Source: an uncultured Roseburia sp. (lineage in GTDB: Bacteria > Bacillota > Clostridia > Lachnospirales > Lachnospiraceae). Taken from it: 64,000 nt of DNA. The notes under the pieces are model-generated. The model saw only the letters and a program-made list of their open reading frames with translations, made no database searches and had not been told where the DNA came from. The position numbers and the translations under genes are program-made. This document shows, piece after piece, positions 40,940-50,593 of this stretch. The DNA lies in contig CALZGM010000003.1 in assembly GCA_945787015.1 (NCBI GenBank), positions 62,001 to 126,000 on the forward strand. Direction: 5' to 3'. Each line of letters opens with the position of its first letter. The stretch's first letter is position 1.

Positions 40940-42118
40940 ATGAAAGAATTAGAATTAAAATATGGCTGTAACCCAAACCAGAAGCCTTCCAGAATCTATA
41001 TGGAAGAGGGCGAACTTCCAATCAAAGTATTAAACGGAAAACCGGGATACATCAATTTCCTGGATGCATTTAACGGCTGGCAGTTAGTAAGTGAATTAAA
41101 GAAAGCAACCGGACTTCCGGCAGCTACTTCCTTCAAACACGTATCACCGGCAGGTGCAGCAGTTGGTCTTCCATTATCAGATGTAGAGAGAAAAATTTAC
41201 TGGGTTGATGATATGGATGTAGAGTTCACCCCGCTTGCAAATGCATATATCCGCGCAAGAGGCGCAGACAGAATGTCTTCTTTCGGTGATTTCATTTCAT
41301 TATCAGATGTTTGTGATAAAGAAACCGCATTAGTCATCAAACGTGAAGTGTCAGACGGTGTGATTGCTCCGGGCTACACAGACGAAGCATTAGAAATCTT
41401 AAAAGCGAAGAAAAAAGGCAATTACAACGTCATTGAAATTGATCCTAATTATGTTCCGGCTCCAACCGAACGAAAAGAAGTATTTGGCATCACCTTTGAA
41501 CAGGGCAGAAACGAATTGGTCATTGACGAGCATTTCTTTGACAACATTGTAACCGAGAGTAAAGAACTTCCGGAACAGGCTAAGATTGACCTCGCAATCG
41601 CTATGATTACTTTGAAATATACACAGTCTAACTCTGTATGTTATGTAAAAGGCGGACAGGCAATCGGCATCGGTGCAGGACAGCAGTCCAGAATCCATTG
41701 TACCAGACTTGCAGGAAGCAAGGCTGATAACTGGTGGTTACGTCAGTCCCCGAAGGTTTTAGGTCTTCAGTTCTTAGACAAGATTGGTCGTGCTGACAGA
41801 GATAACGCCATTGATTTATACATCGGTGAAGATTACATGGATGTTTTGGCAGATGGCGCATGGGAGAACATTTTCAAAGAAAAACCGGAAGTGTTTACAG
41901 CAGAAGAGAAACGCGCATGGTTAGACAAGAATACAAACGTAGCGCTTGGTTCCGATGCATTCTTCCCGTTCGGCGACAACGTAGAACGTGCTCACAGAAG
42001 CGGAGTAAGCTATATCGCTCAGCCGGGCGGTTCTATCCGTGATGATCATGTCATTGATACCTGTAACAAATATGGTATTACCATGGCATTTACAGGAATT
42101 AGATTGTTCCATCACTAG
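40940..42118 (+). CDS. purH: Stand-alone AICAR formyltransferase (PurH C-terminal type)
   Basis: A 392-residue AICAR transformylase using 10-formyl-THF, without the N-terminal cyclohydrolase domain of ordinary PurH. Evidence: LKYGCNPNQKPSRIY (the family signature), SFKHVSPAGAAVG, GQAIGIGAGQQSRIHCTRLAG and SDAFFPFGDNVERAHRSGV, all in canonical order. It is 11 bases after the cyclohydrolase gene and AGGAGAG precedes it, so the two are one operon. The product passes FAICAR to the upstream-encoded enzyme. Confidence 0.92.
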   Translation: MKELELKYGCNPNQKPSRIYMEEGELPIKVLNGKPGYINFLDAFNGWQLVSELKKATGLPAATSFKHVSPAGAAVGLPLSDVERKIYWVDDMDVEFTPLANAYIRARGADRMSSFGDFISLSDVCDKETALVIKREVSDGVIAPGYTDEALEILKAKKKGNYNVIEIDPNYVPAPTERKEVFGITFEQGRNELVIDEHFFDNIVTESKELPEQAKIDLAIAMITLKYTQSNSVCYVKGGQAIGIGAGQQSRIHCTRLAGSKADNWWLRQSPKVLGLQFLDKIGRADRDNAIDLYIGEDYMDVLADGAWENIFKEKPEVFTAEEKRAWLDKNTNVALGSDAFFPFGDNVERAHRSGVSYIAQPGGSIRDDHVIDTCNKYGITMAFTGIRLFHH

Positions 42119-42134
42119 AAACAAAAACACAAAG

Positions 42135-42177
42135 ACCTTGCAACGATGCAAATAAAACATCGTGCAAGGTTTTTTTG
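42135..42177 (+). terminator. Terminator of the purine operon
   Basis: ACCTTGCAACGATG pairs with CATCGTGCAAGGT (one bulged A) and is followed by seven T. Confidence 0.9.
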
Positions 42178-42281
42178 ATATAAGAATTAGTTAAGCTGCT
42201 TGACGGTATTATAAATTAGCTGTATAGTTGAGTTATAGGTGCATTGGGGAATAGATTCAATGAAGGAGAAAAGGTATATAT

Positions 42282-44222
42282 ATGAACGAAAGAAGGCTTG
42301 TTTATACAAAAGAAAACTGTGTTGGATGTAATCGCTGTATCGGAGTGTGCCCATGTCCGGGTGCGAATGTTGCCACAGTAAACGAAAACGGAGAAAATAA
42401 GATTGAAGTAGATTCTACAAGATGCATTGCATGTGGTGCCTGCTTTGATGTGTGTGAACACAACGCACGTGCATTCGATGATGATACACAGCGTTTTTTT
42501 GATGATTTAAAAGCCGGCAAGAAAATATCCATTCTTATTGCACCTGCATTTAAGGCTAATTATCAGAAGGAATACGAAAAATATCTTGGGCAGTTAAAGG
42601 CCTATGGCGTGAATCGTATGATTAGTATTTCATTTGGTGCAGACATTACAACTTGGGCATACATAAAATATATTACTGAAAATCATTTCTATGGTGGAAT
42701 ATCACAGCCATGTCCTGCAGTTGTTGGATATATTGAAAAATATATACCGGAGCTTATTCCAAAGCTTATGCCGGTACATTCTCCAATGATGTGTGGAGCA
42801 ATCTATGCAAAAAAATATATGGGCGTGAAAGATGACCTGGCATTTATCAGTCCATGTATTGCTAAGAAAAATGAAATTGATGATACAAATTGTGGCGGAT
42901 ATATTCGCTACAACGTTACCTTTGAACATTTGGTTGATTATTTAAAGAAGAATCCAATTAGTGCAGAGCCTTTCACAGATGAAATAGAGTATGGTCTTGG
43001 CTCTATCTATCCTATGCCTGGTGGGCTTAAGGAAAATGTATACTGGCTATTGGGAGAGGATGCATTCATTCGCCAGATCGAAGGTGAAAAGCATATGTAT
43101 CATTATCTTGATAAAAATAAACATCTTATTGCTGATAATAAGACGCCATACCTTTTTGTTGATGCGCTAAATTGCTCCGGTGGTTGTATTTACGGAACAG
43201 GAATTGAAGAGTCAAAGAATGACGATGAAGGCATTTTTATGGAAATCCAGAAAATCAGACTGGATAGTAAAAAGGATAGTAAGAAGAATGGCCCCTGGAG
43301 TAGAAAACTTACCCCTGAAAAACGTCTTAAGGCTCTTAATAAGCAGTTTGAAAACCTAAAATTAAGTGATTTTATTCGACATTATACAGATAAAAGTGCA
43401 AGTTGCAAGAATGCAGTTCCATCCAAAACAGAACAGCAAACTATTTTCCATACTATGATGAAAGATACCGTTGAGTTACAGGGAATTAACTGTAGCGGTT
43501 GCGGGTATGATACTTGTCATGATATGGCCGTGGCCATTTTTAATGGTTTTAATTATAAAGAGAATTGTGTATTCTATGAAAGAGATTTGGCAATCAGAGA
43601 AAGAGCCGAAAATAAGGCACTTCTGGATGAAATTCATTCGCAAAAAGAGGAAGCGGACAGACTTAAGGAAGATGTTGTGGAACGAATTAATGAGAGTTTT
43701 AATGATCTTGGAACTACTATTATGACGATTGAAGAAGGATGTGTTCAAAATACGAACGATAGTATGTCAATCTCTGAGGCTATGAATACAGTTACGGCTT
43801 TTTCAGAAGAACTGCGGTCTGTATTAAATCGTATAAACGAATGTTTAGCTCTTCTTTCAAAGAATAATCAGGATGTCATTAACATCGCAGATCAGACAAA
43901 CCTTTTGGCTCTTAATGCTTCCATAGAGGCTGCGCGCGCGGGAGAAGCCGGCAAGGGATTTGCGGTTGTTGCGGGTGAAATCAAGGTGCTGGCTGAAAAT
44001 TCAAGAAAGACTGCAGATGATTCAAATTATAATAATGATGAAGTGCAGAGACTATTGAATGAGTTATCCCAAAATGCAGAAAAACTTTCGGAAGTTATTG
44101 CCGGCGTTAACGACAAAACGCAGAATCTGGTGGCTTCAGCAGAGGAAACTACATCTGCAATGGATGTGGTTGCAAAAACTCTTGATGAGGCAAGAGATAG
44201 ATTAAAAGAGATGATGGTATAG
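42282..44222 (+). CDS. Sensory [FeFe]-hydrogenase-like protein fused to a chemoreceptor signalling domain
   Basis: A 646-residue soluble protein. Residues 8-62 are two 4Fe-4S ferredoxin motifs (C13-C16-C19-C23 and C48-C51-C54-C58). Residues about 80-330 are the large hydrogenase domain with the H-cluster loops in altered form: [10 protein letters not shown] (C144), [10 protein letters not shown] (C192) and NCSGGCIYG (C298, C302). Residues 400-432 are a further iron-sulfur motif, [13 protein letters not shown] short coiled coil leads to a methyl-accepting signalling domain (about 480-646; [25 protein letters not shown]). No membrane segment or PAS domain. It fits group C/D sensory hydrogenases: it may report hydrogen or redox state to a CheA-type kinase. 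AAGGAG precedes ATG 42282. Confidence 0.85.
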   Translation: MNERRLVYTKENCVGCNRCIGVCPCPGANVATVNENGENKIEVDSTRCIACGACFDVCEHNARAFDDDTQRFFDDLKAGKKISILIAPAFKANYQKEYEKYLGQLKAYGVNRMISISFGADITTWAYIKYITENHFYGGISQPCPAVVGYIEKYIPELIPKLMPVHSPMMCGAIYAKKYMGVKDDLAFISPCIAKKNEIDDTNCGGYIRYNVTFEHLVDYLKKNPISAEPFTDEIEYGLGSIYPMPGGLKENVYWLLGEDAFIRQIEGEKHMYHYLDKNKHLIADNKTPYLFVDALNCSGGCIYGTGIEESKNDDEGIFMEIQKIRLDSKKDSKKNGPWSRKLTPEKRLKALNKQFENLKLSDFIRHYTDKSASCKNAVPSKTEQQTIFHTMMKDTVELQGINCSGCGYDTCHDMAVAIFNGFNYKENCVFYERDLAIRERAENKALLDEIHSQKEEADRLKEDVVERINESFNDLGTTIMTIEEGCVQNTNDSMSISEAMNTVTAFSEELRSVLNRINECLALLSKNNQDVINIADQTNLLALNASIEAARAGEAGKGFAVVAGEIKVLAENSRKTADDSNYNNDEVQRLLNELSQNAEKLSEVIAGVNDKTQNLVASAEETTSAMDVVAKTLDEARDRLKEMMV

Positions 44223-44248
44223 ATATTTAGCTCACTAAATTATTTTAA

Positions 44249-44378
44249 CATAAAGTAGTTACACAATAAGAAAGAGTATCCTTTATTTTTAGATGCGGTT
44301 ATAAATGTATAAGAAACTCTTCATTCCAAAACGCACTTAAAATAAAGGATACTCTTTCTTATTGCAATCTACTTTATG
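44249..44378. repeat. 130-bp inverted repeat with a perfect 26-bp core stem
   Basis: Arms 44264-44289 and 44339-44364 match exactly as reverse complements (CAATAAGAAAGAGTATCCTT and onward), extended outward by CATAAAGTAG/CTACTTTATG with a small bulge. The loop is about 50 bases. It begins 27 bases after the hydrogenase stop. It may act as its transcription end, but it is larger than a terminator needs to be. Confidence 0.8.
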
Positions 44379-44439
44379 AAAATAATTTATTGAAGCTAGA
44401 TACCAGCTTTAAAAACTTCGTAAGCCTTGGGAAGCTAGG

Positions 44440-44748
44440 ATTTAGTTGCAGAATTTAATTTATCGTTACGTATATTGAAGAGAGAAAGAGACAGACATTT
44501 TTTATGTTCGTTTGGGAGCATACTAGAAGTTCTTTATCTATACTTCACAGACAGCGGGAAAATGGCATGGATGCCATTTTCAACGGCAAGTGACATGGAT
44601 GTCACTTTGCCGTGACGCGTAATGATGAATAAAAATTTCATGTATAGATAATAGAACTTCTTATATGCGTACATACGAATAGAAAAAAGTCAGTCTCTTT
44701 CTCTCTTCCTCAATATACAAAACTATAAATCTAAATTCTGCACTAAAT
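44440..44748. mobile_element. 309-bp element with about 100-bp imperfect inverted arms and nested hairpins
   Basis: The left arm (44440-44543) and right arm (44642-44748) are imperfect reverse complements: both ends read ATTTAGT-GCAGAATTTA inward, then share TATATTGA, GAGAGAAAGAGAC, AGAAGTTCT and TATCTATAC. The centre holds two perfect stems, AAAATGGCAT/ATGCCATTTT and GTGACAT/ATGTCAC (the latter within CGGCAA/TTTGCCG). There is no reading frame. It resembles a long-arm MITE or a structured RNA. Confidence 0.75.
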
Positions 44749-44764
44749 ATCTTTTTATATCCTA

Positions 44765-46081
44765 TTAAAATGAAACCCGGATAATCTCCTGCGCATACTC
44801 GCTTTTTGGTGTTTTTTTGCATTTATAAGCACAAATCTGCTCATACAAATCTGCAGCAAAAATATCTGCTTTCAGCATTTTTATAACATTTTCATCTAAG
44901 TAGGAGGAAGCATCTGCAAGTTTTGAGATAATCGGTACGTTGGTGTAAGATTTCAGCTCTTTTAGTAGAGAAGAAGCATCCTTTCGAAATCCAAGTATTC
45001 GCAGATAAGGAATATAATCCAATTCCTTACCAAACAGATAATCCTGATTGGTAATTCCAAGAATGAAATGTAGCAGTACACGGCTCATTCTGGTATAAGT
45101 CACATCCTTGCTTTTGCATAATTCGCAGAACTGCTCAAAGGAAGAGAAACTCATGCGATTTTTAAAAAGCCGGTTTGCAATATCAGGGGTTGAGTCCCCG
45201 ATGTCTGCCAAAAAATCTGAATCTGTTGTCAGTAATCGATACCCTAAAATAGAAGAAAAATCGTTTGCCTGAATCAGAGAATCAGTTGACAAATAATCTT
45301 TTAAAATCTCTAATGCGGTGGCAGGCATAGCGGAGGTAAATACCTCTGTAAACTGACATGCATTTTCGTTAGAAATATGCCCTAAGAACTTACGAATTGC
45401 CGTTGCAGAAGCGGTAGGAGGGCTATCTATATCGGTCAATGAGGGTGTATCCAAAATCTTATCTTCATGATATCCGGCACCCTCACGCATTATCAAATGA
45501 GGTGTCATAGAAGAATTTCTGCGTTTTATCGCTTTGAGATATTCAATTGCTAAGATGTTATTTGGTTCATTTAATATAGAAGAGACCGTTTCAAAAGCAT
45601 ACTTGCAAGAGGGGGCATCCGAAGCAGCAAAATAATCGCAAAGAGCTCTGCTTCTTGCAACCGGGAAGGAAAGTCCTTCTTTTAAATAAGAGGATAATGC
45701 ATTACGATAGAGAATAGGTTCCTTTACTAACACTTCTGCAATCATGGAAAGTAATGCTAAATCATCCGTTTCTGCACCAAAACAGATACCATCAACACAT
45801 CTCATTTTATCAAAGAGAGTAACGCCGGCCATAGCAAAATATTCTGCAGAAGAAGTAGCCCATAATACGGGTAGTTCCATGACCAGGTCTGCACCACAAC
45901 CCAAAGCCATTTTTGTACGGGTATATTTATCTGCAATGGCAGGAGTGCCACGCTGCACAAAATTACCACTCATAGCAACTACAACAAAGTCTGCATGGAG
46001 TTCTTCCTTTATTTTTTTTATCTGATATGCATGTCCGTTGTGAAACGGATTATACTCTGCAATAATACCAATGATTTTCAT
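44765..46081 (-). CDS. tmcAL: tRNA(Met) cytidine acetate ligase (TmcAL/YlbM)
   Basis: A 438-residue nucleotidyltransferase-fold enzyme that makes N4-acetylcytidine at the wobble base of elongator tRNA-Met using acetate and ATP. The start MKIIGIIAEYNPFHNGHAYQI carries the HxGH ATP motif (HNGH), followed by AMSGNFVQRGTPAIADKYTR and LPVLWATSSAEYFA. The C-terminal RNA-binding half is present in full. It is transcribed toward the long inverted repeats. The adjacent divergent gene is acetate kinase, a link through acetate. Confidence 0.93.
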   Translation of the reverse strand: MKIIGIIAEYNPFHNGHAYQIKKIKEELHADFVVVAMSGNFVQRGTPAIADKYTRTKMALGCGADLVMELPVLWATSSAEYFAMAGVTLFDKMRCVDGICFGAETDDLALLSMIAEVLVKEPILYRNALSSYLKEGLSFPVARSRALCDYFAASDAPSCKYAFETVSSILNEPNNILAIEYLKAIKRRNSSMTPHLIMREGAGYHEDKILDTPSLTDIDSPPTASATAIRKFLGHISNENACQFTEVFTSAMPATALEILKDYLSTDSLIQANDFSSILGYRLLTTDSDFLADIGDSTPDIANRLFKNRMSFSSFEQFCELCKSKDVTYTRMSRVLLHFILGITNQDYLFGKELDYIPYLRILGFRKDASSLLKELKSYTNVPIISKLADASSYLDENVIKMLKADIFAADLYEQICAYKCKKTPKSEYAQEIIRVSF

Positions 46082-46316
46082 TTGATTTTATTCTCCCAAA
46101 CTTCAATATAGTTATCATATCACATCAAAGAAAAGAAAACTAGAAGACATTCCTGTGCGTTAAAATTTTGACGAGATGTTTTCCATTTTATACATGTTTT
46201 CTACCCAAAAGAAGCTTGTTTATCTGAGCAGATGGGGGTATACTTAAAATTAAGAGTGCTTTGTGATAAAAAGTACCAAAAGAAACGGAAAAAGAAGAAA
46301 AAATGGAGGTTTTTCA

Positions 46317-47513
46317 ATGAACGTATTAGTTATTAACTGCGGAAGCTCATCTCTGAAGTATCAGTTAATCGATTCAGAGACAGAAGCTGTATTAGCAAAA
46401 GGACTTTGTGAAAGAATCGGTATTGACGGAAGACTGGTTTATCAGAAGACAGGTCTTGACAAAGAAATTACAGAGGCACCGATGCCTACACATAAACAGG
46501 CAATCCAGATGGTATTAGATGCCCTTGTAAATCCAAAAACAGGTGCAATTGCAAGCCTTGCAGAAGTAGATGCAGTAGGACATCGTGTGGTACATGGTGG
46601 CGAGAAGTTCTCAGAGGCTGCTTTAGTAAATGATGAAGTAATCAAGGCAGTAGAAGAATGTAACGATTTGGCACCGCTTCATAATCCGGCGAACTTAATC
46701 GGTATCAATGCATGTAAAGAATTAATGCCAAACGTACCTATGGTTACGGTATATGATACTGCATTCCATCAGACCATGCCAAAGAAAGCATATTTATATG
46801 GTCTTCCATATGAATACTATGAAAAATATAAAGTAAGAAGATATGGTTTCCATGGAACCAGCCACAGCTTTGTCTCAAAGCGTACAGCTGAATTTTTGGG
46901 AATGGATATCAACAATTCCAAGATTATTGTTGCACATTTAGGAAACGGAGCTTCTATCAGCGCTGTATTAAATGGAAAATGTGTAGATACCTCCATGGGT
47001 CTTACACCATTGGAAGGTCTTGTAATGGGAACACGTTCCGGTGACATTGATCCGGCTATTATGGAATTCATTGCAAAGAAAGAAAACCTTGATATTGAAG
47101 GCGTGATGAATGTATTAAACAAAAAGTCAGGCGTACAGGGAATTTCTCAGTTGTCTAGTGACTTCCGTGATTTGGAAGCTGCTTATTTGGAAGGAAACGA
47201 GCTTGCAATCAATGCGATTGAAGTATTCTGCTATCGAGTAGCAAAGTATATCGGAGCTTATGCAGCATCTATGAATGGTGTTGATGCAATTGCATTTACT
47301 GCCGGTATTGGTGAGAATACAGAAATTGTTCGTGAAAAGGTATTAGAGTATCTTGGATATCTGGGAATTACACTGGATAAAGAAGCAAACAAAAAACGCG
47401 GAGAGGATAATCTGATTTCTACACCGGATTCAAAAGTAAAGGTTTGCGTCATTCCTACAAACGAGGAACTTGCAATTGCAAGAGAAACAGTTGCAATTGT
47501 AAAAGGTAACTAA
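46317..47513 (+). CDS. ackA: Acetate kinase
   Basis: A 398-residue kinase making ATP and acetate from acetyl phosphate, central to fermentation. Signature VLVINCGSSSLKYQLID at the start, then FHGTSHSFVSKR, HLGNGASISAVLNGK and GIGENTEIVREKVLEYL are all present. ATG 46317 has GGAGG eight bases before it. The usual partner pta is not adjacent. It has a long upstream region of 235 bases with a possible TTGACG -35 box around 46170. Confidence 0.97.
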   Translation: MNVLVINCGSSSLKYQLIDSETEAVLAKGLCERIGIDGRLVYQKTGLDKEITEAPMPTHKQAIQMVLDALVNPKTGAIASLAEVDAVGHRVVHGGEKFSEAALVNDEVIKAVEECNDLAPLHNPANLIGINACKELMPNVPMVTVYDTAFHQTMPKKAYLYGLPYEYYEKYKVRRYGFHGTSHSFVSKRTAEFLGMDINNSKIIVAHLGNGASISAVLNGKCVDTSMGLTPLEGLVMGTRSGDIDPAIMEFIAKKENLDIEGVMNVLNKKSGVQGISQLSSDFRDLEAAYLEGNELAINAIEVFCYRVAKYIGAYAASMNGVDAIAFTAGIGENTEIVREKVLEYLGYLGITLDKEANKKRGEDNLISTPDSKVKVCVIPTNEELAIARETVAIVKGN

Positions 47514-47532
47514 AAATAAGTTAAAAAAGTGG

Positions 47533-47561
47533 TTGACAAACCAAGGCCCGCTATGTATAAT
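47533..47561 (+). promoter_or_regulatory. Consensus sigma-A promoter of yceD-rpmF
   Basis: TTGACA at 47533-47538 and TATAAT at 47556-47561, spacing 17; the yceD start lies 47 bases downstream. Confidence 0.9.
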
Positions 47562-47607
47562 CATTTAGGTGTGAAACCTTGTCGATAAGATGAGGAGGGA
47601 GAGAACC

Positions 47608-48132
47608 ATGCGTATAGATCTTTCAAACGTTATAACTTGTGAGAACAAAGTAGTAACTGAAAACGTTCCAATCGAGCTTGAGTCGTTTAAATCTAGACTG
47701 GGCGATTTCCCGATAATAGAAAAAGCACCGGTGGAGCTTAGAATTGCTAACCAGGAGAACAAGCAGCTGCTTATCCATGGTGTGGTTGATTTTACAGCGC
47801 TGATACCGTGTGGTCGTTGTCTGGAAGAAGTTCCGACAAACATCCATTTCGAAATTGAGAAAGAGATGAAATTAGAAAACTCTGCAGTCAATGATGAAGA
47901 GATGGATGATACAGACTACCTGATTGGATTTGATCTGGATGTAGATAGATTAATCTACGAAGAGATTTTGGTAAACTGGCCGATGAAGGTTCTGTGCAGC
48001 GAGGATTGCAAAGGAATTTGCAAAGTGTGCGGAATCAACCTGAATAAGGGTGACTGCAATTGCCAGAGAACAGAACTGGATCCAAGAATGGCAGCATTCC
48101 AAGATGTCTTTAACAAATTTAAGGAGGTGTAG
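47608..48132 (+). CDS. yceD: YceD/DUF177 family protein
   Basis: A 174-residue protein linked to 23S rRNA accumulation or ribosome biogenesis. It has the ALIPCGRCLEEVPTNI strand with two cysteines and the C-terminal CSEDCKGICKVCGINLNKGDCNC cluster typical of the Firmicutes form, which may bind zinc. AGGAGGGAG precedes ATG 47608. Only four bases separate it from rpmF, the standard pairing, so both come from the consensus promoter upstream. Confidence 0.93.
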   Translation: MRIDLSNVITCENKVVTENVPIELESFKSRLGDFPIIEKAPVELRIANQENKQLLIHGVVDFTALIPCGRCLEEVPTNIHFEIEKEMKLENSAVNDEEMDDTDYLIGFDLDVDRLIYEEILVNWPMKVLCSEDCKGICKVCGINLNKGDCNCQRTELDPRMAAFQDVFNKFKEV

Positions 48133-48136
48133 GTAA

Positions 48137-48316
48137 ATGTCAATTTGTCCAAAGAATAAATCTTCCAAAGGAAGAAGAGATAAAAGAAGAGCAAACTGGA
48201 AAATGTCTGCTCCGGCATTAGTTAAATGCAGCAAATGTGGAGAATTAATGATGCCACACAGAGTTTGCAAGAACTGCGGATCTTATAACAAAAAAGAGAT
48301 TATCGCTCAGGACTAA
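48137..48316 (+). CDS. rpmF: 50S ribosomal protein L32
   Basis: A 59-residue large-subunit protein: MSICPKNKSSKGRRDKRRANWK is the basic N-terminal segment and CSKCGELMMPHRVCKNCGSY the four-Cys zinc ribbon. AAGGAGG lies at the end of yceD. The presence of all four cysteines marks the zinc-binding form. A strong terminator follows. Confidence 0.97.
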   Translation: MSICPKNKSSKGRRDKRRANWKMSAPALVKCSKCGELMMPHRVCKNCGSYNKKEIIAQD

Positions 48317-48334
48317 TCAAGAACAAAAACCATG

Positions 48335-48362
48335 AAGGGTTTCCGAGAGGAAACCCTTTTTT
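48335..48362 (+). terminator. Terminator after rpmF
   Basis: AAGGGTTTCC-GAGA-GGAAACCCTT, a perfect 10-bp stem on a 4-base loop with six T. It separates rpmF from the downstream lipid genes. Confidence 0.95.
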
Positions 48363-48485
48363 ATGTCGTGTGTCCGGCAAAGCTGGACCACACTTGCATA
48401 CAGAGTTTATAAATATTTAATTGCCACATGCTTTACTTTGTAGTATCATACGTTTTGTGGATTATTTTGGAAAGGATCATGGAGT

Positions 48486-49139
48486 ATGGATCAGATTTTT
48501 AATTTGGATAATAAATTTTTCAGAGGAGTTGCGAAGATTGTTGATTGCGTGTGGCTAAGTCTGCTATGGCTGTTTTGCTCAATCCCAATAGTTACGATCG
48601 GAGCTTCTACTACAGCATTGTATTATGCAGTGAATAAATGTTTGCGGAATGACAGAGGATATGCTTCGTCAGAGTTTTTTCATTCCTTCAAGGAGAATTT
48701 TAAGCAGTCCACGATTATCTGGCTGATTCTATTAGTGATTTATGCGGTATTGGGTTTTGACTATTATGTAATGAAGCAGTTCGCAGAGGCAGGACAGGAG
48801 ATAGGAAAATTATATATTTGTTTCTTTGTGTTTGCAGCAATCGTTACCATGTGGGGATTTTATATTTTTCCTTATATCGCACGTTTTGAGAATACTGTGA
48901 AAAATATTATGAAAAATACTGTCTATATGGCAATCAGCAATGTCCATTGGACGATTTGCATGACCGTTTTGTTCATTGCAATGTGGCTGGGATTGTATCT
49001 TTTCCCGGTGGCTGTTGTTATTATGCCTGCATTATATAATTTATTAAAAAATCTGATGTTAGAGCATGTGTTTAAAAAGTATATGACACCGGAAGACCTT
49101 GAGGCAGAGCAGGAGCGGAACCGGAATTTCTATAATTAA
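48486..49139 (+). CDS. DUF624 (YesL-like) membrane protein
   Basis: A 217-residue membrane protein with five hydrophobic segments: LSLLWLFCSIPIVTIGAST, STIIWLILLVIYAVLGF, YICFFVFAAIVTMWGFYIFP, TICMTVLFIAMWLGLYLF and the following VAVVIMPALYNLL. This is the YesL/DUF624 family, often next to sugar transport genes, but of unknown role. Its place between rpmF and plsX is unusual, since these two are normally adjacent in Firmicutes. AAAGGA precedes ATG 48486. Confidence 0.88.
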   Translation: MDQIFNLDNKFFRGVAKIVDCVWLSLLWLFCSIPIVTIGASTTALYYAVNKCLRNDRGYASSEFFHSFKENFKQSTIIWLILLVIYAVLGFDYYVMKQFAEAGQEIGKLYICFFVFAAIVTMWGFYIFPYIARFENTVKNIMKNTVYMAISNVHWTICMTVLFIAMWLGLYLFPVAVVIMPALYNLLKNLMLEHVFKKYMTPEDLEAEQERNRNFYN

Positions 49140-49217
49140 ACATCGTCTTTTTATGTATTGATTTATGGAAAAAGTTATAGTATATTTTTTATAGCGATTA
49201 GAAATGGAGAAGAAAAG

Positions 49218-50243
49218 ATGCAGGAAATGACAAAGGTTGTAGTGGATGCAATGGGTGGAGACTACGCACCGGCTGAACCGGTTAAAGCTGCAGTAGATGC
49301 TGTTAATGGAGCGGACAATATAAAGGTCGTGCTTGTAGGACAACGGGATGTGGTCGAAGCAGAGTTAAGTAAGTATACTTATCCAAAGGAGCAGATTGAG
49401 GTAGTGCATGCAGAGGAAGTGATTGAGACTGCTGAGCCACCTGTAAATGCGATTCGCAAGAAAAAACAGTCGTCCATGGTCATAGGTATGAACATGGTCA
49501 AGAATAAAGAAGCAGATGCCTTCGTTTCATCAGGAAGTTCCGGAGCTGTTTTGGTAGGAGGACAGGTTTTGGTAGGACGCATCAGAGGGATTGAACGTCC
49601 ACCGCTTGCGCCACTCATTCCTACAGAGAAGGGAGTTTCCTTATTGGTTGACTGTGGAGCAAACGTGGATGCAAGAGCATCACATCTTGTACAGTTTGCA
49701 AGAATGGGTTCCATCTATATGGAACATGTTGTTGGAATTAAAAATCCTCGCGTTGCGATTGTAAATATCGGTGCTGAGGAAGAAAAGGGAAATGCGTTGG
49801 TAAAAGAGACGCTTCCTTTATTAAAAGAGTGTACAGATATTAATTTTATCGGCAGTATTGAAGCGAGAGAGATTCCAAAGGGCGGAGCAGATGTGATTGT
49901 TTGTGAGGCATTTGTAGGAAATGTAATTTTAAAGCTATATGAGGGACTTGCTTCTACCTTAATCAGCGTAATTAAGAAGGGATTAATGAGTACGCTTGTA
50001 AGTAAGATTGGTGCTGCATTAGCCTTGCCGGCTCTTAAGAAGACGTTAAAGGCTTTTGATGCTACGGAATATGGCGGAGCACCTTTGCTGGGGCTTAATG
50101 GTTTAGTTGTGAAAACACATGGCAGCGCGAAGGCAGTTGAGATTCGAAATGCCATTTATCAATGTGTAACATTTAAAGAGCAAGACATTAATGGAAAAAT
50201 CAAGAAAAATATTATATGTTCGGATGAACAGGAAGGGATGTAA
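49218..50243 (+). CDS. plsX: Phosphate acyltransferase PlsX
   Basis: A 341-residue enzyme converting acyl-ACP to acyl-phosphate for phospholipid synthesis. Signature [22 protein letters not shown] at the start, then [41 protein letters not shown] and [18 protein letters not shown] chose ATG 49218 with GGAGA upstream. The acpP start lies three bases after its stop, an operon of lipid functions continuing to rnc and smc. Confidence 0.95.
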   Translation: MQEMTKVVVDAMGGDYAPAEPVKAAVDAVNGADNIKVVLVGQRDVVEAELSKYTYPKEQIEVVHAEEVIETAEPPVNAIRKKKQSSMVIGMNMVKNKEADAFVSSGSSGAVLVGGQVLVGRIRGIERPPLAPLIPTEKGVSLLVDCGANVDARASHLVQFARMGSIYMEHVVGIKNPRVAIVNIGAEEEKGNALVKETLPLLKECTDINFIGSIEAREIPKGGADVIVCEAFVGNVILKLYEGLASTLISVIKKGLMSTLVSKIGAALALPALKKTLKAFDATEYGGAPLLGLNGLVVKTHGSAKAVEIRNAIYQCVTFKEQDINGKIKKNIICSDEQEGM

Positions 50244-50245
50244 AA

Positions 50246-50479
50246 ATGGAATTTGAAAAGTTGAAAAAAATCATTGCAGAGGTATTAAATGTAGACGAGG
50301 AAGAAATCACAATGGATACAACATTTGTGGATGATCTCGGGGCAGATTCTTTAGATATTTTCCAGATTATTATGGGATTAGAGGAAGAATTTGATATTGA
50401 AATTGCAAATGAAGAGGCTGAGAATATCGTTACCGTAGCAGATGCAGTAGAACAGATTAAAAATGCTTTGAATTCATAA
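50246..50479 (+). CDS. acpP: Acyl carrier protein
   Basis: A 77-residue acidic carrier: [21 protein letters not shown] followed by the phosphopantetheine site [21 protein letters not shown], with Ser at position about 37. AGGAAGG precedes ATG 50246, so it is coupled to plsX. A strong terminator hairpin follows, which could let more ACP than RNase III be made. Confidence 0.97.
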   Translation: MEFEKLKKIIAEVLNVDEEEITMDTTFVDDLGADSLDIFQIIMGLEEEFDIEIANEEAENIVTVADAVEQIKNALNS

Positions 50480-50513
50480 TTGCAGCAAAACAGGATTCAT
50501 CATGGATTATAAG

Positions 50514-50540
50514 GCCCTTGTAGCAACAAGGGCTTTTTAT
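50514..50540 (+). terminator. Terminator after acpP
   Basis: GCCCTTGT-AGCA-ACAAGGGC is a perfect 8-bp stem followed by TTTTTATTT. Its right arm and T run overlap the left arm of a larger inverted repeat (50529-50593), so the two structures exclude each other. Confidence 0.88.
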
Positions 50541-50593
50541 TTCATGGCAGCTCATTTCTTTTAGGTGTATGATGTCATGAAATAAAAAGCCCT
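50529..50593. promoter_or_regulatory. 18-bp perfect inverted repeat ahead of rnc
   Basis: 50529-50546 (AGGGCTTTTTATTTCATG) and 50576-50593 are exact reverse complements with a 29-base loop. In an acpP-rnc read-through RNA this makes a long duplex 49 bases before the RNase III gene, and would compete with the acpP terminator. Confidence 0.75.

Noticed and set aside
44223-44764. Hidden gene in the gap after the hydrogenase sensor
   Set aside because: No frame of useful length survives on either strand; the region is made of inverted repeats.
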